A stretch of 64,000 bases of DNA from RBG-16-66-20 sp964564865 (GCA_964564865.1 CAZMDA010000009.1:13202-77201); one strand, 5' to 3'. Shown: positions 1-7,187, counted from the stretch's first letter. Numbers and translations are program-made. The notes: generated by a model not told the origin, from the sequence alone.

Positions 1-570
1 AACCCGGGCGCCGAGATCATCTACGACGTGAAGTGCACCCGCCTGCTCGGGCCCTGGATCGAGCGCCATGGCGGCCGGCCCGTGATCTGGAAGACCGGGC
101 ACTCGCTCATCAAGGCGAAGCTCCGGGAGACCGGCGCGCCCCTGGCGGGCGAGATGTCCGGCCACATCTTCTTCAAGGAGCGCTGGTACGGCTTCGACGA
201 CGCGCTGTACTGCGGCGCGCGCCTGCTGGAGATCCTCGCGCGGCAGGCCGACGCCTGCGCGCCGCTCGAGGCGCTGCCGGATGCCCCTTCCACGCCGGAA
301 CTGAACTGGAAGCTGGCCGAGGGCGAGCCGCAGGCGCTCATCGAGCGCCTGCGGCGCTCGGCGCCGTTCCCGGAGGCGAAGCGCGTGCTCACCATCGACG
401 GCGTGCGGGCCGAGTTCGCCGACGGCTTCGGCCTGGCGCGCGCCTCCAACACCACGCCGGTGATCGTGCTGCGCTTCGAGGGCGACACGCCGCAGGCCCT
501 GGCGCGGATCCAGGAGCAGTTCCGCGCGGCGCTGCAGGCGCTGAAGCCCGGCGCGCCGCTGCCGTACTAG
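1..570 (+). CDS. algC: Phosphomannomutase/phosphoglucomutase, C-terminal part (5' end outside window)
   Basis: The reading frame is open from base 1 and stops at 568-570, so only the last 189 residues are seen. Alpha-D-phosphohexomutases interconvert mannose (or glucose) 6-phosphate and 1-phosphate for GDP-mannose and LPS/exopolysaccharide synthesis. Seen here: the sugar-specificity loop GEMSGHIFF (about residue 50), followed by a domain-4 phosphate-binding loop RASNTTPVIVLRFEG near the end. The active-site serine and metal-binding domain would lie upstream of the window. The AlgC-type GEMSGH loop supports a bifunctional PMM/PGM rather than PNP-type or GlmM enzymes. The next gene begins 8 nt downstream, so the two are probably cotranscribed. 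Confidence 0.9.
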   Translation, partial: NPGAEIIYDVKCTRLLGPWIERHGGRPVIWKTGHSLIKAKLRETGAPLAGEMSGHIFFKERWYGFDDALYCGARLLEILARQADACAPLEALPDAPSTPELNWKLAEGEPQALIERLRRSAPFPEAKRVLTIDGVRAEFADGFGLARASNTTPVIVLRFEGDTPQALARIQEQFRAALQALKPGAPLPY

Positions 571-578
571 CGCCCCCG

Positions 579-1577
579 GTGAGCGCGGCGCCCGAGGTTT
601 CCGCGTTCGCCAACCGCCTGCGCAAGAACGTCGCGCACTGGCGCAAGTGGGCGCGGCGGCGCGGGATCTCGTGCTTCCGCGTCTATGACCGCGACATCCC
701 GCAGTTTCCCTTCGCCGTGGACTGGTACCGGGCCGTGCTGCCGCGCGACGAGGTGCAGGTGCACGTGCAGGAGATCGACACCGGCTGGAAGATGGCGCCC
801 GACGCCCATGCCGCGTGGCTGGCCGCCGCCTGCGCCGCGATCGGCGAGGCCTGCGGCGTGGCCGCGGCGCAGCTGCACCTGAAGCGCCGCGAGCGCCAGC
901 GGGGCGCCGCGCAGTACCGCAGGCTCGGCGCCGCCCCGCAGGCCTTCGTGGTCGAGGAGGCGGGCTGCCGCTTCGAGGTCGACCTGGACAGCTACCTGGA
1001 CACCGGCCTGTTCCTGGACCACCGCCCGCTGCGCGCGCGCGTGGGCGAAACCATCGCGCGACGCGCCGCGGCCAGGGCGGGCACCCGGTTCCTGAACCTG
1101 TTCGCCTACAGCGGCAGCTTCACCGTCTTCGCCGCGCGCGCCGGGGCGGACGGCTCCACCACGGTGGACCTGTCCAACACCTACCTCGCCTGGGCGGCGC
1201 GCAACTTCGCGCTCAACGGCATCGACCGGCGCCGCCACCGGCTGCTGCGCGCCGACGTGCTCGCCTGGCTGCCGCAGGCGCTGGCGGCCGGCGAACGCTA
1301 CGACCTCATCGTCCTCGACCCGCCGTCGTTCTCGAACTCCAAGCGGATGCAGGGCGTGCTGGACGTGCAGCGCGACCATGCGCGCCTGGTGAGCCAATGC
1401 CACGAATTGCTCGCGGACGGGGGCGAACTGTTCTTCTCGAACAACCTGCGCACGTTCGCGATCGACGCGGACCTGGCGAAACGGCTCGGGTTGCGGGACA
1501 TCACCGCGCAGAGCGTGCCGGAGGACTTCCGCCGCCCGGGCAAGCCGCCGCACCGGGCCTGGCACGGCAGCAAGTGA
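579..1577 (+). CDS. rlmK: 23S rRNA methyltransferase RlmK-like, class I SAM-dependent
   Basis: A 332-residue protein matching the RlmK half of the enterobacterial RlmKL fusion, which makes m7G2069 in 23S rRNA. The N-terminus carries the family signature NRLRKNVAHWRKWARRRGI followed by a CFRVYDRDIPQFPFAVDWY-like segment. The SAM-binding motif I is FLNLFAYSGSFTVFAARAGA (about 165-185) and the catalytic-type motif is VLDPPSFSNSKRM (about 245). GTG at 579 is chosen because homology begins a few residues after it and the upstream gene ends at 570. The partner RlmL domain is not in this window, so the enzyme is a stand-alone, unfused form. It converges on the helicase gene, with only 10 nt between the stops and no obvious terminator. 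Confidence 0.85.
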   Translation: MSAAPEVSAFANRLRKNVAHWRKWARRRGISCFRVYDRDIPQFPFAVDWYRAVLPRDEVQVHVQEIDTGWKMAPDAHAAWLAAACAAIGEACGVAAAQLHLKRRERQRGAAQYRRLGAAPQAFVVEEAGCRFEVDLDSYLDTGLFLDHRPLRARVGETIARRAAARAGTRFLNLFAYSGSFTVFAARAGADGSTTVDLSNTYLAWAARNFALNGIDRRRHRLLRADVLAWLPQALAAGERYDLIVLDPPSFSNSKRMQGVLDVQRDHARLVSQCHELLADGGELFFSNNLRTFAIDADLAKRLGLRDITAQSVPEDFRRPGKPPHRAWHGSK

Positions 1578-1587
1578 CCGGAACGGG

Positions 1588-3036
1588 CTAGCGCTTCAAT
1601 CCGCCCAGCAGCGCGGCCACCGGCCGCGCGCGGCGCGGTCCCGATGACGCCGAAGGCGTCGCCGCAGCGGGCGCGGGCGCGCCGCGGTCGGGCTCGCCGG
1701 CGGGCTCGTAGGGCTTGGAGAAGATCGGATCCTGGTTCCTGGGAGGCTGCTGGGGCGGGATGGACTGCGGCCGGCGGGAAGGCGGCGCGTCGCGCTCGGG
1801 TCGCGGCGCCTGCGATCGCATTCGATCGCCGTCCTCGCGCCGCGGGCGCCCGCCGGCGTCGCGCCGCGGTCCCCGCCCTTCGCCCCGGCGCCCTTCGCCG
1901 CGGGGATAGCCGCCGACCATGGCGGCCGCGGTGCCGGCATTGGGCTCGAAGCCCGGCACCAGCACGCGCTCGATGGGCTTCTTGATCAGCTTCTCGATCG
2001 CGGCGATGGACTCCGCGTCCTCCGGCGCCACCAGCGAGATCGCCTCGCCCTTCATCCCGGCGCGGCCGGTGCGGCCGATGCGGTGCACGTAGTCTTCGGG
2101 GGCGCGCGGCACGTCGAAGTTGATCACCTGCGGCAGGCCCTCGATATCGAGGCCGCGCGAGGCGACGTCGGTCGCCACCAGCACCGCGGTCTTGCCGGCC
2201 TTGAAGGCCTCCAGCGCCGCTTCGCGCTCGGCCTGGGTCTTGTCGCCATGGATGGCGTCGGCCTGGATGTGGTCCTTGCGCAGCTGGTGCGCGAGGCGGT
2301 TGGCGCCTATGCGGGTGCCGGAAAAGACGAGGACCTGCTTCAGGTTGCGGGTCTGGATCAGGTAGGTGAGCAGCTCGCGCTTCTTCTCGCGCGACACCGG
2401 GTGCACGATGTGGCTCACCAGGTCCGCGACCGCGTTGGCGCGCGCCACCTGGATCTGCACCGGGTCGCGCAGCAGGGACTTGGCGAGGTTCTTGATCTCG
2501 TCCGGGAAGGTGGCCGAGAACAGCAGGTTCTGGCGCACCGCCGGCAGCAACGCGATGATGCGCCGGATGTCGGGCATGAAGCCCATGTCCAGCATGCGGT
2601 CGGCCTCGTCGAGAATCAGCACCGAGACCTGGTTCAGCATCAGGGTCTTGTTCTGCACGTGGTCGAGCAGGCGCCCCGGCGTCGCCACCAGGATCTCGAC
2701 GCCCTTTCGCAGCTGCAGGATCTGCGCGTTCATGTCCGCGCCGCCGTAGACGATGGCGGAACGCAGCGGCATGTGCTTGCCGTAGTCGCGGAAGCTCTCC
2801 TCGACCTGGATCGCCAGTTCGCGCGTGGGCGCGAGCACGAGGACGCGGATCGGGTGGCGCGCGGGCGACGCCGAGGTGCTGGCATGGGGCGCCAGGCGCT
2901 GCAGCGTGGGCAGGGCGAAGGCGGCGGTCTTGCCGGTGCCGGTCTGGGCGCCGGCCATCAGGTCGCGGCCCTCGAGGACCACGGGGATCGCCTGCTCCTG
3001 GATCGGGCTGGGCTGTTCGTAGCCCATGTCCTTCAC
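1588..3036 (-). CDS. rhlE: DEAD-box ATP-dependent RNA helicase, RhlE type
   Basis: RNA-unwinding ATPase of ribosome assembly and RNA decay. Motifs in order: Q motif GYEQPSPIQ, Walker A AGAQTGTGKT, PTRELAIQ, TPGRLLDH, LDEADRMLDMGF (DEAD), LFSATFPDE (SAT), ATDVASRGLDI and HRIGRTGRAG. The last 110 or so residues are a basic Arg/Gly/Pro-rich tail typical of RhlE. The start is a problem: the given 5' end is the first canonical codon (GTG, 3034-3036), but the conserved F-x-x-LGL-x-x-x-LLQAV segment that belongs to the Q-motif region lies upstream in the same frame up to about 3090. No ATG, GTG or TTG exists between there and the in-frame stop at 3127-3129. An ATC (3085-3087) or GTT start is possible. 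A TATAAT box sits just upstream. Confidence 0.9.
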   Translation of the reverse strand: MKDMGYEQPSPIQEQAIPVVLEGRDLMAGAQTGTGKTAAFALPTLQRLAPHASTSASPARHPIRVLVLAPTRELAIQVEESFRDYGKHMPLRSAIVYGGADMNAQILQLRKGVEILVATPGRLLDHVQNKTLMLNQVSVLILDEADRMLDMGFMPDIRRIIALLPAVRQNLLFSATFPDEIKNLAKSLLRDPVQIQVARANAVADLVSHIVHPVSREKKRELLTYLIQTRNLKQVLVFSGTRIGANRLAHQLRKDHIQADAIHGDKTQAEREAALEAFKAGKTAVLVATDVASRGLDIEGLPQVINFDVPRAPEDYVHRIGRTGRAGMKGEAISLVAPEDAESIAAIEKLIKKPIERVLVPGFEPNAGTAAAMVGGYPRGEGRRGEGRGPRRDAGGRPRREDGDRMRSQAPRPERDAPPSRRPQSIPPQQPPRNQDPIFSKPYEPAGEPDRGAPAPAAATPSASSGPRRARPVAALLGGLKR

Positions 3037-3118
3037 CGCCTGCAGCAGCGGCGGGATCAGGCCGAGTTTTTCGAAGCCGTTGGAGATGTCGCTAACCGTT
3101 TGTTTCCAAAGGGGGCAG

Positions 3119-3124
3119 ATTATA
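3119..3124 (-). promoter_or_regulatory. Perfect -10 box (TATAAT) for the rhlE-type helicase
   Basis: TATAAT reads on the minus strand immediately after the stop codon of the thioesterase gene and about 30 nt before the homology-supported start of the helicase. No convincing -35 box is seen 16-18 nt upstream. It implies the helicase can be transcribed independently of the thioesterase gene. Confidence 0.5.
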
Positions 3125-3126
3125 CG

Positions 3127-3531
3127 CTAGGCCGCGATCACCAGCTGCGTCTGCGTGACCAGCGCCACCAGCTTGCCCGCCTCGGTGCGGATGGTGGTCT
3201 GGCAGACGACGGTGGTGCGGCCCTTGTGCACCGGCGCCGATTCGCCCAGCACGACGGTGCCGGCCGGCGCGCCGCCGATGAAGTTGGTCTTGGACTCGAT
3301 GGTGGTGGTGCGCGAGCCCTCGGGCATGTTGAGGATCGCCGCCACCGCGCCCAGCGTGTCGGCGAAGGCCATGATGGCGCCGCCGTGCAGGTTGTCGCCG
3401 ACGGTGCACAGGTCCTTCCTCACCGCCAGCCGCGCCAGCACCCTGTCCGGCGTCACGTCGGTGAACTCGATGCCCAGCAGCTCGGGCAGCAGGCCCTTGA
3501 CGCGCTGCTGGATCGAGGCCGCCAGGTTCAT
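3127..3531 (-). CDS. PaaI-family hotdog thioesterase
   Basis: A 134-residue single-domain hotdog protein of the 4HBT/PaaI type, expected to hydrolyse acyl- or aryl-CoA thioesters in the cytoplasm as a homotetramer. The signature DNLHGGAIMAFADTLGAVAA (about 47-66) contains the HGG active-site turn and the following helix with the Asp used in this family. Length matches PaaI/YbgC relatives. The ATG at 3529-3531 is the natural start. It lies 7 nt downstream of the conserved unknown gene (3539-4069) on the same strand, so those two are probably one transcript. Substrate cannot be told from sequence; the phenylacetate pathway itself is not in this window. Confidence 0.8.
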   Translation of the reverse strand: MNLAASIQQRVKGLLPELLGIEFTDVTPDRVLARLAVRKDLCTVGDNLHGGAIMAFADTLGAVAAILNMPEGSRTTTIESKTNFIGGAPAGTVVLGESAPVHKGRTTVVCQTTIRTEAGKLVALVTQTQLVIAA

Positions 3532-3538
3532 CGGCCGC

Positions 3539-4069
3539 TCAATTGATGGTGCGCGGCACGCCGCGCTCGGGCGCCTCGCGCGCCTCGGTCCCGGGCAGGC
3601 GCAGCTCCATGTCCCAGTCGCTCTTGGTCACCGCCGCCTGCAGCAGGCGGCACACCGAGTGCAGCAGCACCGGGTCGAGCGTCAGGGTCACGCCCTGGCC
3701 GTCGGCCGGGTGCATCGCCAGCACCGGCAGCCCGTTGCGGTCGTGCCCGGTCTGGATGCGCGCCAGCAGGAGCGGCGCCTCGCCCAGCGGCGTGGTGCGC
3801 GGCGTCTCCTCGAAGGGCTTGGAGAAGTCGGCCCGGGACACCGCCTGCTCGTGCTCCAGGCCCAGCAGCGCGCGCCGCGCCTCCGGGTTGGCCTGGGTCT
3901 TGATGCGCGGGCTCGCCTCCTCGGCCAGCTTCACCAGCAGCGGCCAGAGCAGCTTGATGAAGCGCCGGGTCAGGAACATGCGCACCTCGACCGCGTCGCT
4001 GGCCGCGATCAGCATGAGCATGCGGTCCTGTTCCGCGACGTAGTCGATCTTGAGCTGGTGCAGGCGCAC
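3539..4069 (-). CDS. Conserved protein of unknown function, 176 residues
   Basis: No function recognised. The start is GTG (4067-4069). The N-terminus reads like a conserved segment (VRLHQLKIDYVAEQDRMLML) followed by a helical stretch VRMFLTRRFIKLLWPLL. The C-terminal half has a beta-rich look (GVTLTLDPVLLHSVCRLLQAA, WDMELRLPG). No signal peptide, metal motif or membrane segment is evident. It resembles small betaproteobacterial proteins usually annotated as hypothetical. It is divergent from the GNAT gene, with a shared -10 element between them, and probably cotranscribed with the thioesterase. Confidence 0.65.
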   Translation of the reverse strand: MRLHQLKIDYVAEQDRMLMLIAASDAVEVRMFLTRRFIKLLWPLLVKLAEEASPRIKTQANPEARRALLGLEHEQAVSRADFSKPFEETPRTTPLGEAPLLLARIQTGHDRNGLPVLAMHPADGQGVTLTLDPVLLHSVCRLLQAAVTKSDWDMELRLPGTEAREAPERGVPRTIN

Positions 4070-4073
4070 GGGG

Positions 4074-4081
4074 GATAGTAT
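4074..4081. promoter_or_regulatory. Overlapping divergent -10 elements between the unknown gene and the GNAT gene
   Basis: The bases GATAGTAT read as GATAGT/TAGTAT on the plus strand and as TACTAT on the minus strand. On the minus strand TACTAT ends 5 nt before the GTG start at 4069, so that mRNA would be leaderless. On the plus strand the box overlaps the ATG at 4080, so transcription from it would favour the GTG at 4110 as the actual GNAT start. No strong -35 is visible on either side. Confidence 0.4.
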
Positions 4082-4577
4082 GAATCAAAATTTGGCGGAA
4101 AATACCGCGGTGATCGAGATCGTTCCAGCACGCAGCCCGCAGGAGCTCGAGCGCATCCGCGTCCTGTTCCGCGAATACGCCGAACTGGTGTCCGAGGCCC
4201 TGTGCTTCCAGGGCTTCGACCGGGAACTGGCGGAACTGCCCGGCGCCTATGCGCCGCCGGGTGGCGCGCTGTTGCTGGCGCACGCTCCCGCGGGCGACGC
4301 GGGCTGCGTCGCCCTCAAGCAACTGGATGCGCGCACCGCGGAGATGAAGCGCCTGTTCGTGCGCAGCGCCTACCGCGGCACCGGCCTGGGGCGCCGGCTG
4401 ACGCTGCAGGTGGCGGACATCGCGCGCCGGAACGGCTGCGGGCGGCTGGTGCTGGACACCCTGCCCAAGCTCACCGAGGCGATCGCGCTCTACCGCAGCC
4501 TCGGCTTCCGCGACTGCGCGCCCTACCTCGCCGCGCCCACGCCGGGCGCGCTGTGCTTCGAGCTCAGCCTTTCCTGA
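4080..4577 (+). CDS. GNAT-family N-acetyltransferase
   Basis: 165 residues. The acetyl-CoA-binding motif A is clear: VRSAYRGTGLGRRLTLQVADIARR (about 97-120) with the Q/R-x-x-G-x-G/A pyrophosphate loop as RGTGLG. It is followed by a strand and motif B, LYRSLGFRDCAPY. The protein should transfer an acetyl group to an amine; the substrate cannot be predicted. ATG 4080 gives the listed start. A GTG at 4110 (VIEIVPARSP) with GGCGGA about 10 nt upstream is an alternative that fits the overlapping -10 better and begins exactly at the first GNAT strand. The 3' end overlaps the convergent heptose-phosphate adenylyltransferase gene by 14 bp. Confidence 0.85.
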   Translation: MNQNLAENTAVIEIVPARSPQELERIRVLFREYAELVSEALCFQGFDRELAELPGAYAPPGGALLLAHAPAGDAGCVALKQLDARTAEMKRLFVRSAYRGTGLGRRLTLQVADIARRNGCGRLVLDTLPKLTEAIALYRSLGFRDCAPYLAAPTPGALCFELSLS

Positions 4578-5049
4578 TTTTCTCCACCAGCGCGGTGGTG
4601 GAGCGCTGGTGTTCGAACGGGATCGAGGCCACGCGCCCGCCGCGCGCCAGCACCGCCACGGCGCCGACGATCTTCTCCGCCGGCCAGTCGCCGCCCTTCA
4701 CCAGCACGTCGGGCCGCACCGCCTCGATCAGCGCCGCGGGCGTGTCCTCCTCGAACCAGGTCACCGCGTCCACCGGTTCCAGCGCCGCCACCAGCGCCAT
4801 GCGGTCCTCGAGCGGGTTGAGCGGCCGCTCCGCGCCCTTGCCCAGGCGCCTGGCCGAGGCATCGCTGTTCAGGGCCACGACGAGGCAGGCGCCCATGGCG
4901 CGGGCGCGCGCCAGGTAGGTGGCATGGCCGCGGTGCAGGAGGTCGAACACGCCGTTGGTGAACACCAGCGGCCGCGGCAGCTGCGCGACCCAGCGCGCCG
5001 CGTCCCGCGGCGCATGCAGCTTGCGCTCGTAGTCCGGCGCGCCGCTCAG
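4564..5049 (-). CDS. rfaE2: D-glycero-beta-D-manno-heptose 1-phosphate adenylyltransferase (HldE C-domain type, RfaE2)
   Basis: A stand-alone cytidylyltransferase-fold enzyme of about 161 residues that activates heptose 1-phosphate to ADP-heptose for LPS inner core. Motifs: FTNGVFDLLHRGHATYL with the nucleotide-binding HxGH (HRGH), ALNSDASARRLGKG, PLNPLEDRMALVAAL, and FEEDTPAALIEAVRPDVLVKGGDW. The frame contains no ATG/GTG/TTG upstream of the conserved domain. The best candidate is CTG at 5047-5049, which overlaps the TGA of the BON gene (CTGA) and has AAGG 7 nt upstream, implying translational coupling. The neighbouring SIS isomerase could feed the same ADP-heptose pathway. The kinase half (HldE N-domain) is elsewhere. 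Confidence 0.85.
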   Translation of the reverse strand: MSGAPDYERKLHAPRDAARWVAQLPRPLVFTNGVFDLLHRGHATYLARARAMGACLVVALNSDASARRLGKGAERPLNPLEDRMALVAALEPVDAVTWFEEDTPAALIEAVRPDVLVKGGDWPAEKIVGAVAVLARGGRVASIPFEHQRSTTALVEKIRKG

Positions 5050-5696
5050 CTTCCGGCCTTGGGCTTGGCGGCGTCGCGCGGCCGGCAGACCTGGTCGGTC
5101 GCCTGGCAGTACTCGAACACCTTGACCACCTTGGCGACGCCGCCGGTGGTGCGAGCCACCTCGACCGCGGCATTCGCCTCGGCCTCGGTGACGATGCCCA
5201 TCAGGAACACCGTGGCGGCCTCGGTGATCACCTTCACGTGCAGGGCGTTGAACTTCTGCGCGTCCAGGAACCGCGCCTTCACCTTGCCGGTGATGAAGGT
5301 GTCGTTGGAGCGCGCGGTCAGCGACGAGTTGCCGGCCACCCGCAGCTCGTTGGAAACCCCGCGCGGCTTGGAGGGCAGCTCGAGCACCAGCTTCTCGACC
5401 GCGGCCTTGGTCGCCTCGTCGGGCACCTCGCCGGTGAGCAGCACGAAGCGGTTGAAGGCGGTGACGTTGACGTGGACCTTGCTGCCGTAGCGCTCGCTGA
5501 TGCGGTTCGCGGCGCGCAATTCCAGGCCCTCGTCCTCGACCTGGGCGCCGGTGCTGCGCCGGTCCTCGTGGGACATCACGGCGGCGCCGACGCCGACCAC
5601 CGCCATCTCGACGCAGCCGGCCAGGGGCAGCGCCAGCAGCAGCGCGGCCAGGATCGTGGACGTTCTGAGAGATGGTCTGGCGGACGTTCTTTTCAT
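5046..5696 (-). CDS. BON-domain outer-membrane lipoprotein, DolP/YraP-like
   Basis: 216 residues from ATG 5694-5696. The N-terminus is a lipoprotein signal peptide: basic MKRTSARPS, hydrophobic core, and lipobox LPLAGC (Cys at about residue 27). Two BON domains follow, the first with VHVNVTAFNRFVLLTGEVPDE and the second with FNALHVKVITEAATVFLMGIV; each shows the conserved V-x-L-x-G pattern. DolP-type proteins bind anionic phospholipid and help envelope integrity. The start ATG overlaps the TGA of the SIS gene (ATGA), and the stop overlaps the next gene's putative CTG. The order yraN, SIS, BON matches the enterobacterial yraN-diaA-dolP cluster. Confidence 0.88.
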   Translation of the reverse strand: MKRTSARPSLRTSTILAALLLALPLAGCVEMAVVGVGAAVMSHEDRRSTGAQVEDEGLELRAANRISERYGSKVHVNVTAFNRFVLLTGEVPDEATKAAVEKLVLELPSKPRGVSNELRVAGNSSLTARSNDTFITGKVKARFLDAQKFNALHVKVITEAATVFLMGIVTEAEANAAVEVARTTGGVAKVVKVFEYCQATDQVCRPRDAAKPKAGS

Positions 5697-6307
5697 TGTT
5701 GTCCTCCGTAGAGCCGGAAATCGATGCCGTCGCACAGGCAATGCAGCGCCAGGAGATGCACCTCCTGGATGCGCGCGGTCCGTTCGTGCGGCACGCACAC
5801 ATGCGCATCGCCCGGGCCGAGCAGCGCCGGCGTCCGGCCGCCGTTGCGCCCGGTTAGAGCCACGATCCCCATGCCGAGTTCCCGGGCCGCCTTCACCGCC
5901 GCCAGCACGTTGGGCGAGTTGCCGCTGGTGGAGATGGCGAGCAGCACGTCGCCGCGGCGGCCCAGCGCCCGCACCTGCTTCTCGAAAACCTGCTCGTAGC
6001 TGTAGTCGTTGGCGATCGAGGTCAGCGTGGAGGTGTCGGTGCTGAGCGCCACCGCCGCCAGCGGCGGGCGCTCCATCTCGAAGCGATTGAGCAGCTCGGC
6101 GGAAAAATGCTGCGCGTCGCCGGCCGAGCCGCCGTTGCCGCAGGAGAGGATCTTGCCCCCGGCCCTGAGCGCGGCGACCATCAGGTCGACCGCCTGCGCG
6201 AGGGGCGCCTGCAGGGCGCCCAGCGCGGCGAGTTTCAGGTTCGCGCTGTCCCGGAAATGCGACGCGATGCGCTCCTCGAGCGTTGCGCCCGGTTCTGCAT
6301 GTCCCAT
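5693..6307 (-). CDS. SIS-domain protein: phosphoheptose isomerase GmhA or replication factor DiaA
   Basis: 204 residues with one SIS domain: SCGNGGSAGDAQHFSAELLNR (about 54-74), ALSTDTSTLTSIANDYSYEQVF, AISTSGNSPNVL and VALTGRNGGRT. The C-terminus RIQEVHLLALHCLCDGID keeps the His used by GmhA, and the AEL glutamate matching the GmhA catalytic Glu is present, while the CLCDxID ending and the gene order (yraN upstream, BON lipoprotein downstream) are those of DiaA, which controls DnaA initiation. The adjacent ADP-heptose gene favours GmhA. I cannot decide between the two from sequence. ATG at 6305-6307; the stop overlaps the BON start by 4 nt. Confidence 0.8.
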   Translation of the reverse strand: MGHAEPGATLEERIASHFRDSANLKLAALGALQAPLAQAVDLMVAALRAGGKILSCGNGGSAGDAQHFSAELLNRFEMERPPLAAVALSTDTSTLTSIANDYSYEQVFEKQVRALGRRGDVLLAISTSGNSPNVLAAVKAARELGMGIVALTGRNGGRTPALLGPGDAHVCVPHERTARIQEVHLLALHCLCDGIDFRLYGGQQ

Positions 6308-6338
6308 GAAGGCGATTTTACACCCTGGCCCCGCGCCC

Positions 6339-6707
6339 TCACTCCAGGAACACCTCGAACTCCAGCCGCTTGGCCGGGTTCGGGTGCTCCGTCAAGCGGC
6401 TGATGCGGGCCCGCAGCGGCGCGCTGCGGTCGAGGCCCCAGGCGATCGCGGCGTTCTGCCGCCGGGGCACGTAGCCGAGCTTCCGGCCGCGCCATTGCAC
6501 GCGCACCGCGTTGGCGTCGTGCGGGTTGTCCGCTTCCCGCACCAGTTCCAGCGGATCACCGGGCTTGAGCAGCGGCCAGACCTCCGCCGCCTCCGCGTAG
6601 CGCCAGCCCGCGAGCGGCGAGCTCTGCACCACCAGCCGGACCTCCTGTGCCCCGGCAGCGCAGGCGAGGAGCAGCAGCGAAAAGTGCAGGCTAAGCGCTG
6701 AACGCAT
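6339..6707 (-). CDS. Small secreted HIRAN-domain protein
   Basis: 122 residues. A signal peptide covers about residues 1-20 (MRSALSLHFSLLLLACAAGA, cleavage near AGA-QE). The rest is a HIRAN-like beta domain: PGDPLELVREADNPHDANAVRVQW followed by KLGYVPRRQNAAIAWGL, with the typical D-N-P-x-D-x-x-A-V and LGY(V/I)P motifs. HIRAN in SWI/SNF proteins binds single-stranded DNA ends; a secreted one-domain form must do something else, and none is known to me with certainty. Its ATG lies inside the sequence repeated on both sides of the N gap. With the gap closed it overlaps the end of yraN by about 17 nt. Confidence 0.8.
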   Translation of the reverse strand: MRSALSLHFSLLLLACAAGAQEVRLVVQSSPLAGWRYAEAAEVWPLLKPGDPLELVREADNPHDANAVRVQWRGRKLGYVPRRQNAAIAWGLDRSAPLRARISRLTEHPNPAKRLEFEVFLE

Positions 6708-6724
6708 TGCGGATCCACTCGATG
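6670..6724. repeat. 55-bp direct duplication, left copy, flanking the assembly gap
   Basis: These 55 bases are identical to 6825-6879. They end exactly at the first N and the other copy begins exactly after the last N, which is the pattern left when two overlapping contig ends are scaffolded without being merged. Confidence 0.95.
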
Positions 6725-6824
6725 NNNNNNNNNNNNNNNNNNNNNNNNNNNNNNNNNNNNNNNNNNNNNNNNNNNNNNNNNNNNNNNNNNNNNNNNNNNN
6801 NNNNNNNNNNNNNNNNNNNNNNNN
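6725..6824. other. Assembly gap of 100 N, probably zero or negative length
   Basis: A run of exactly 100 N, the conventional filler for unknown gap size. Because both flanks carry the same 55 bases, the true sequence is most likely contiguous with one copy of the repeat, which places the HIRAN start within the end of yraN. Confidence 0.9.
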
Positions 6825-6879
6825 AGCAGCAGCGAAAAGTGCAGGCTAAGCGCTGAACGCATTGCGGATCCACTCGATG
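6825..6879. repeat. 55-bp direct duplication, right copy
   Basis: Identical to 6670-6724. It contains the last codons and stop of yraN (stop at 6846-6848) and a second copy of the HIRAN ATG (6860-6862). Confidence 0.95.
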
Positions 6880-7187
6880 CGGTCGCGCTCCAGCGCATCG
6901 AGCAGCAGGACGTCGAAGCGGCAGTCCACCTCGGGCCGGCCGCGCAGGTAGGCGCGCGCCGCGGCGATGATGCGCGCCTGCTTGGCCGCGGTGATGCTCT
7001 CCGCGGCGCCACCCCGGCTGGCCGAGCCGCGCAGGCGCACCTCGGCGAACACCAGCGTCCCGGCGTCCTCGGCGACCAGGTCCAGCTCGCCCACGCGGCA
7101 GCGCCAGTTGCGCGCCAGGATCCGAAGCCCCGCCTCGGCGAGCAGCCGCGCGCACAGGTCTTCGGCTCGCGCCCCGGCCCGGTTCAT
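6846..7187 (-). CDS. yraN: YraN/UPF0102 family, predicted endonuclease-like protein
   Basis: 113 residues, the usual size of the family. Conserved features: N-terminal G-x-x-x-E-D-L-x-A-x-x-L helix, ILARNWRCRVGELDLVAED (GE-x-D-L), LVFAEVRLRG (the E-V-R/K strand) and the C-terminal RFDVLLLD. The D and E-x-K/R pattern resembles restriction-endonuclease-like folds, but no activity is firmly assigned. ATG at 7185-7187. It heads the minus-strand yraN-HIRAN-SIS-BON-rfaE2 operon and is divergent from rsmI, the arrangement seen in many proteobacteria. Confidence 0.88.
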   Translation of the reverse strand: MNRAGARAEDLCARLLAEAGLRILARNWRCRVGELDLVAEDAGTLVFAEVRLRGSASRGGAAESITAAKQARIIAAARAYLRGRPEVDCRFDVLLLDALERDRIEWIRNAFSA

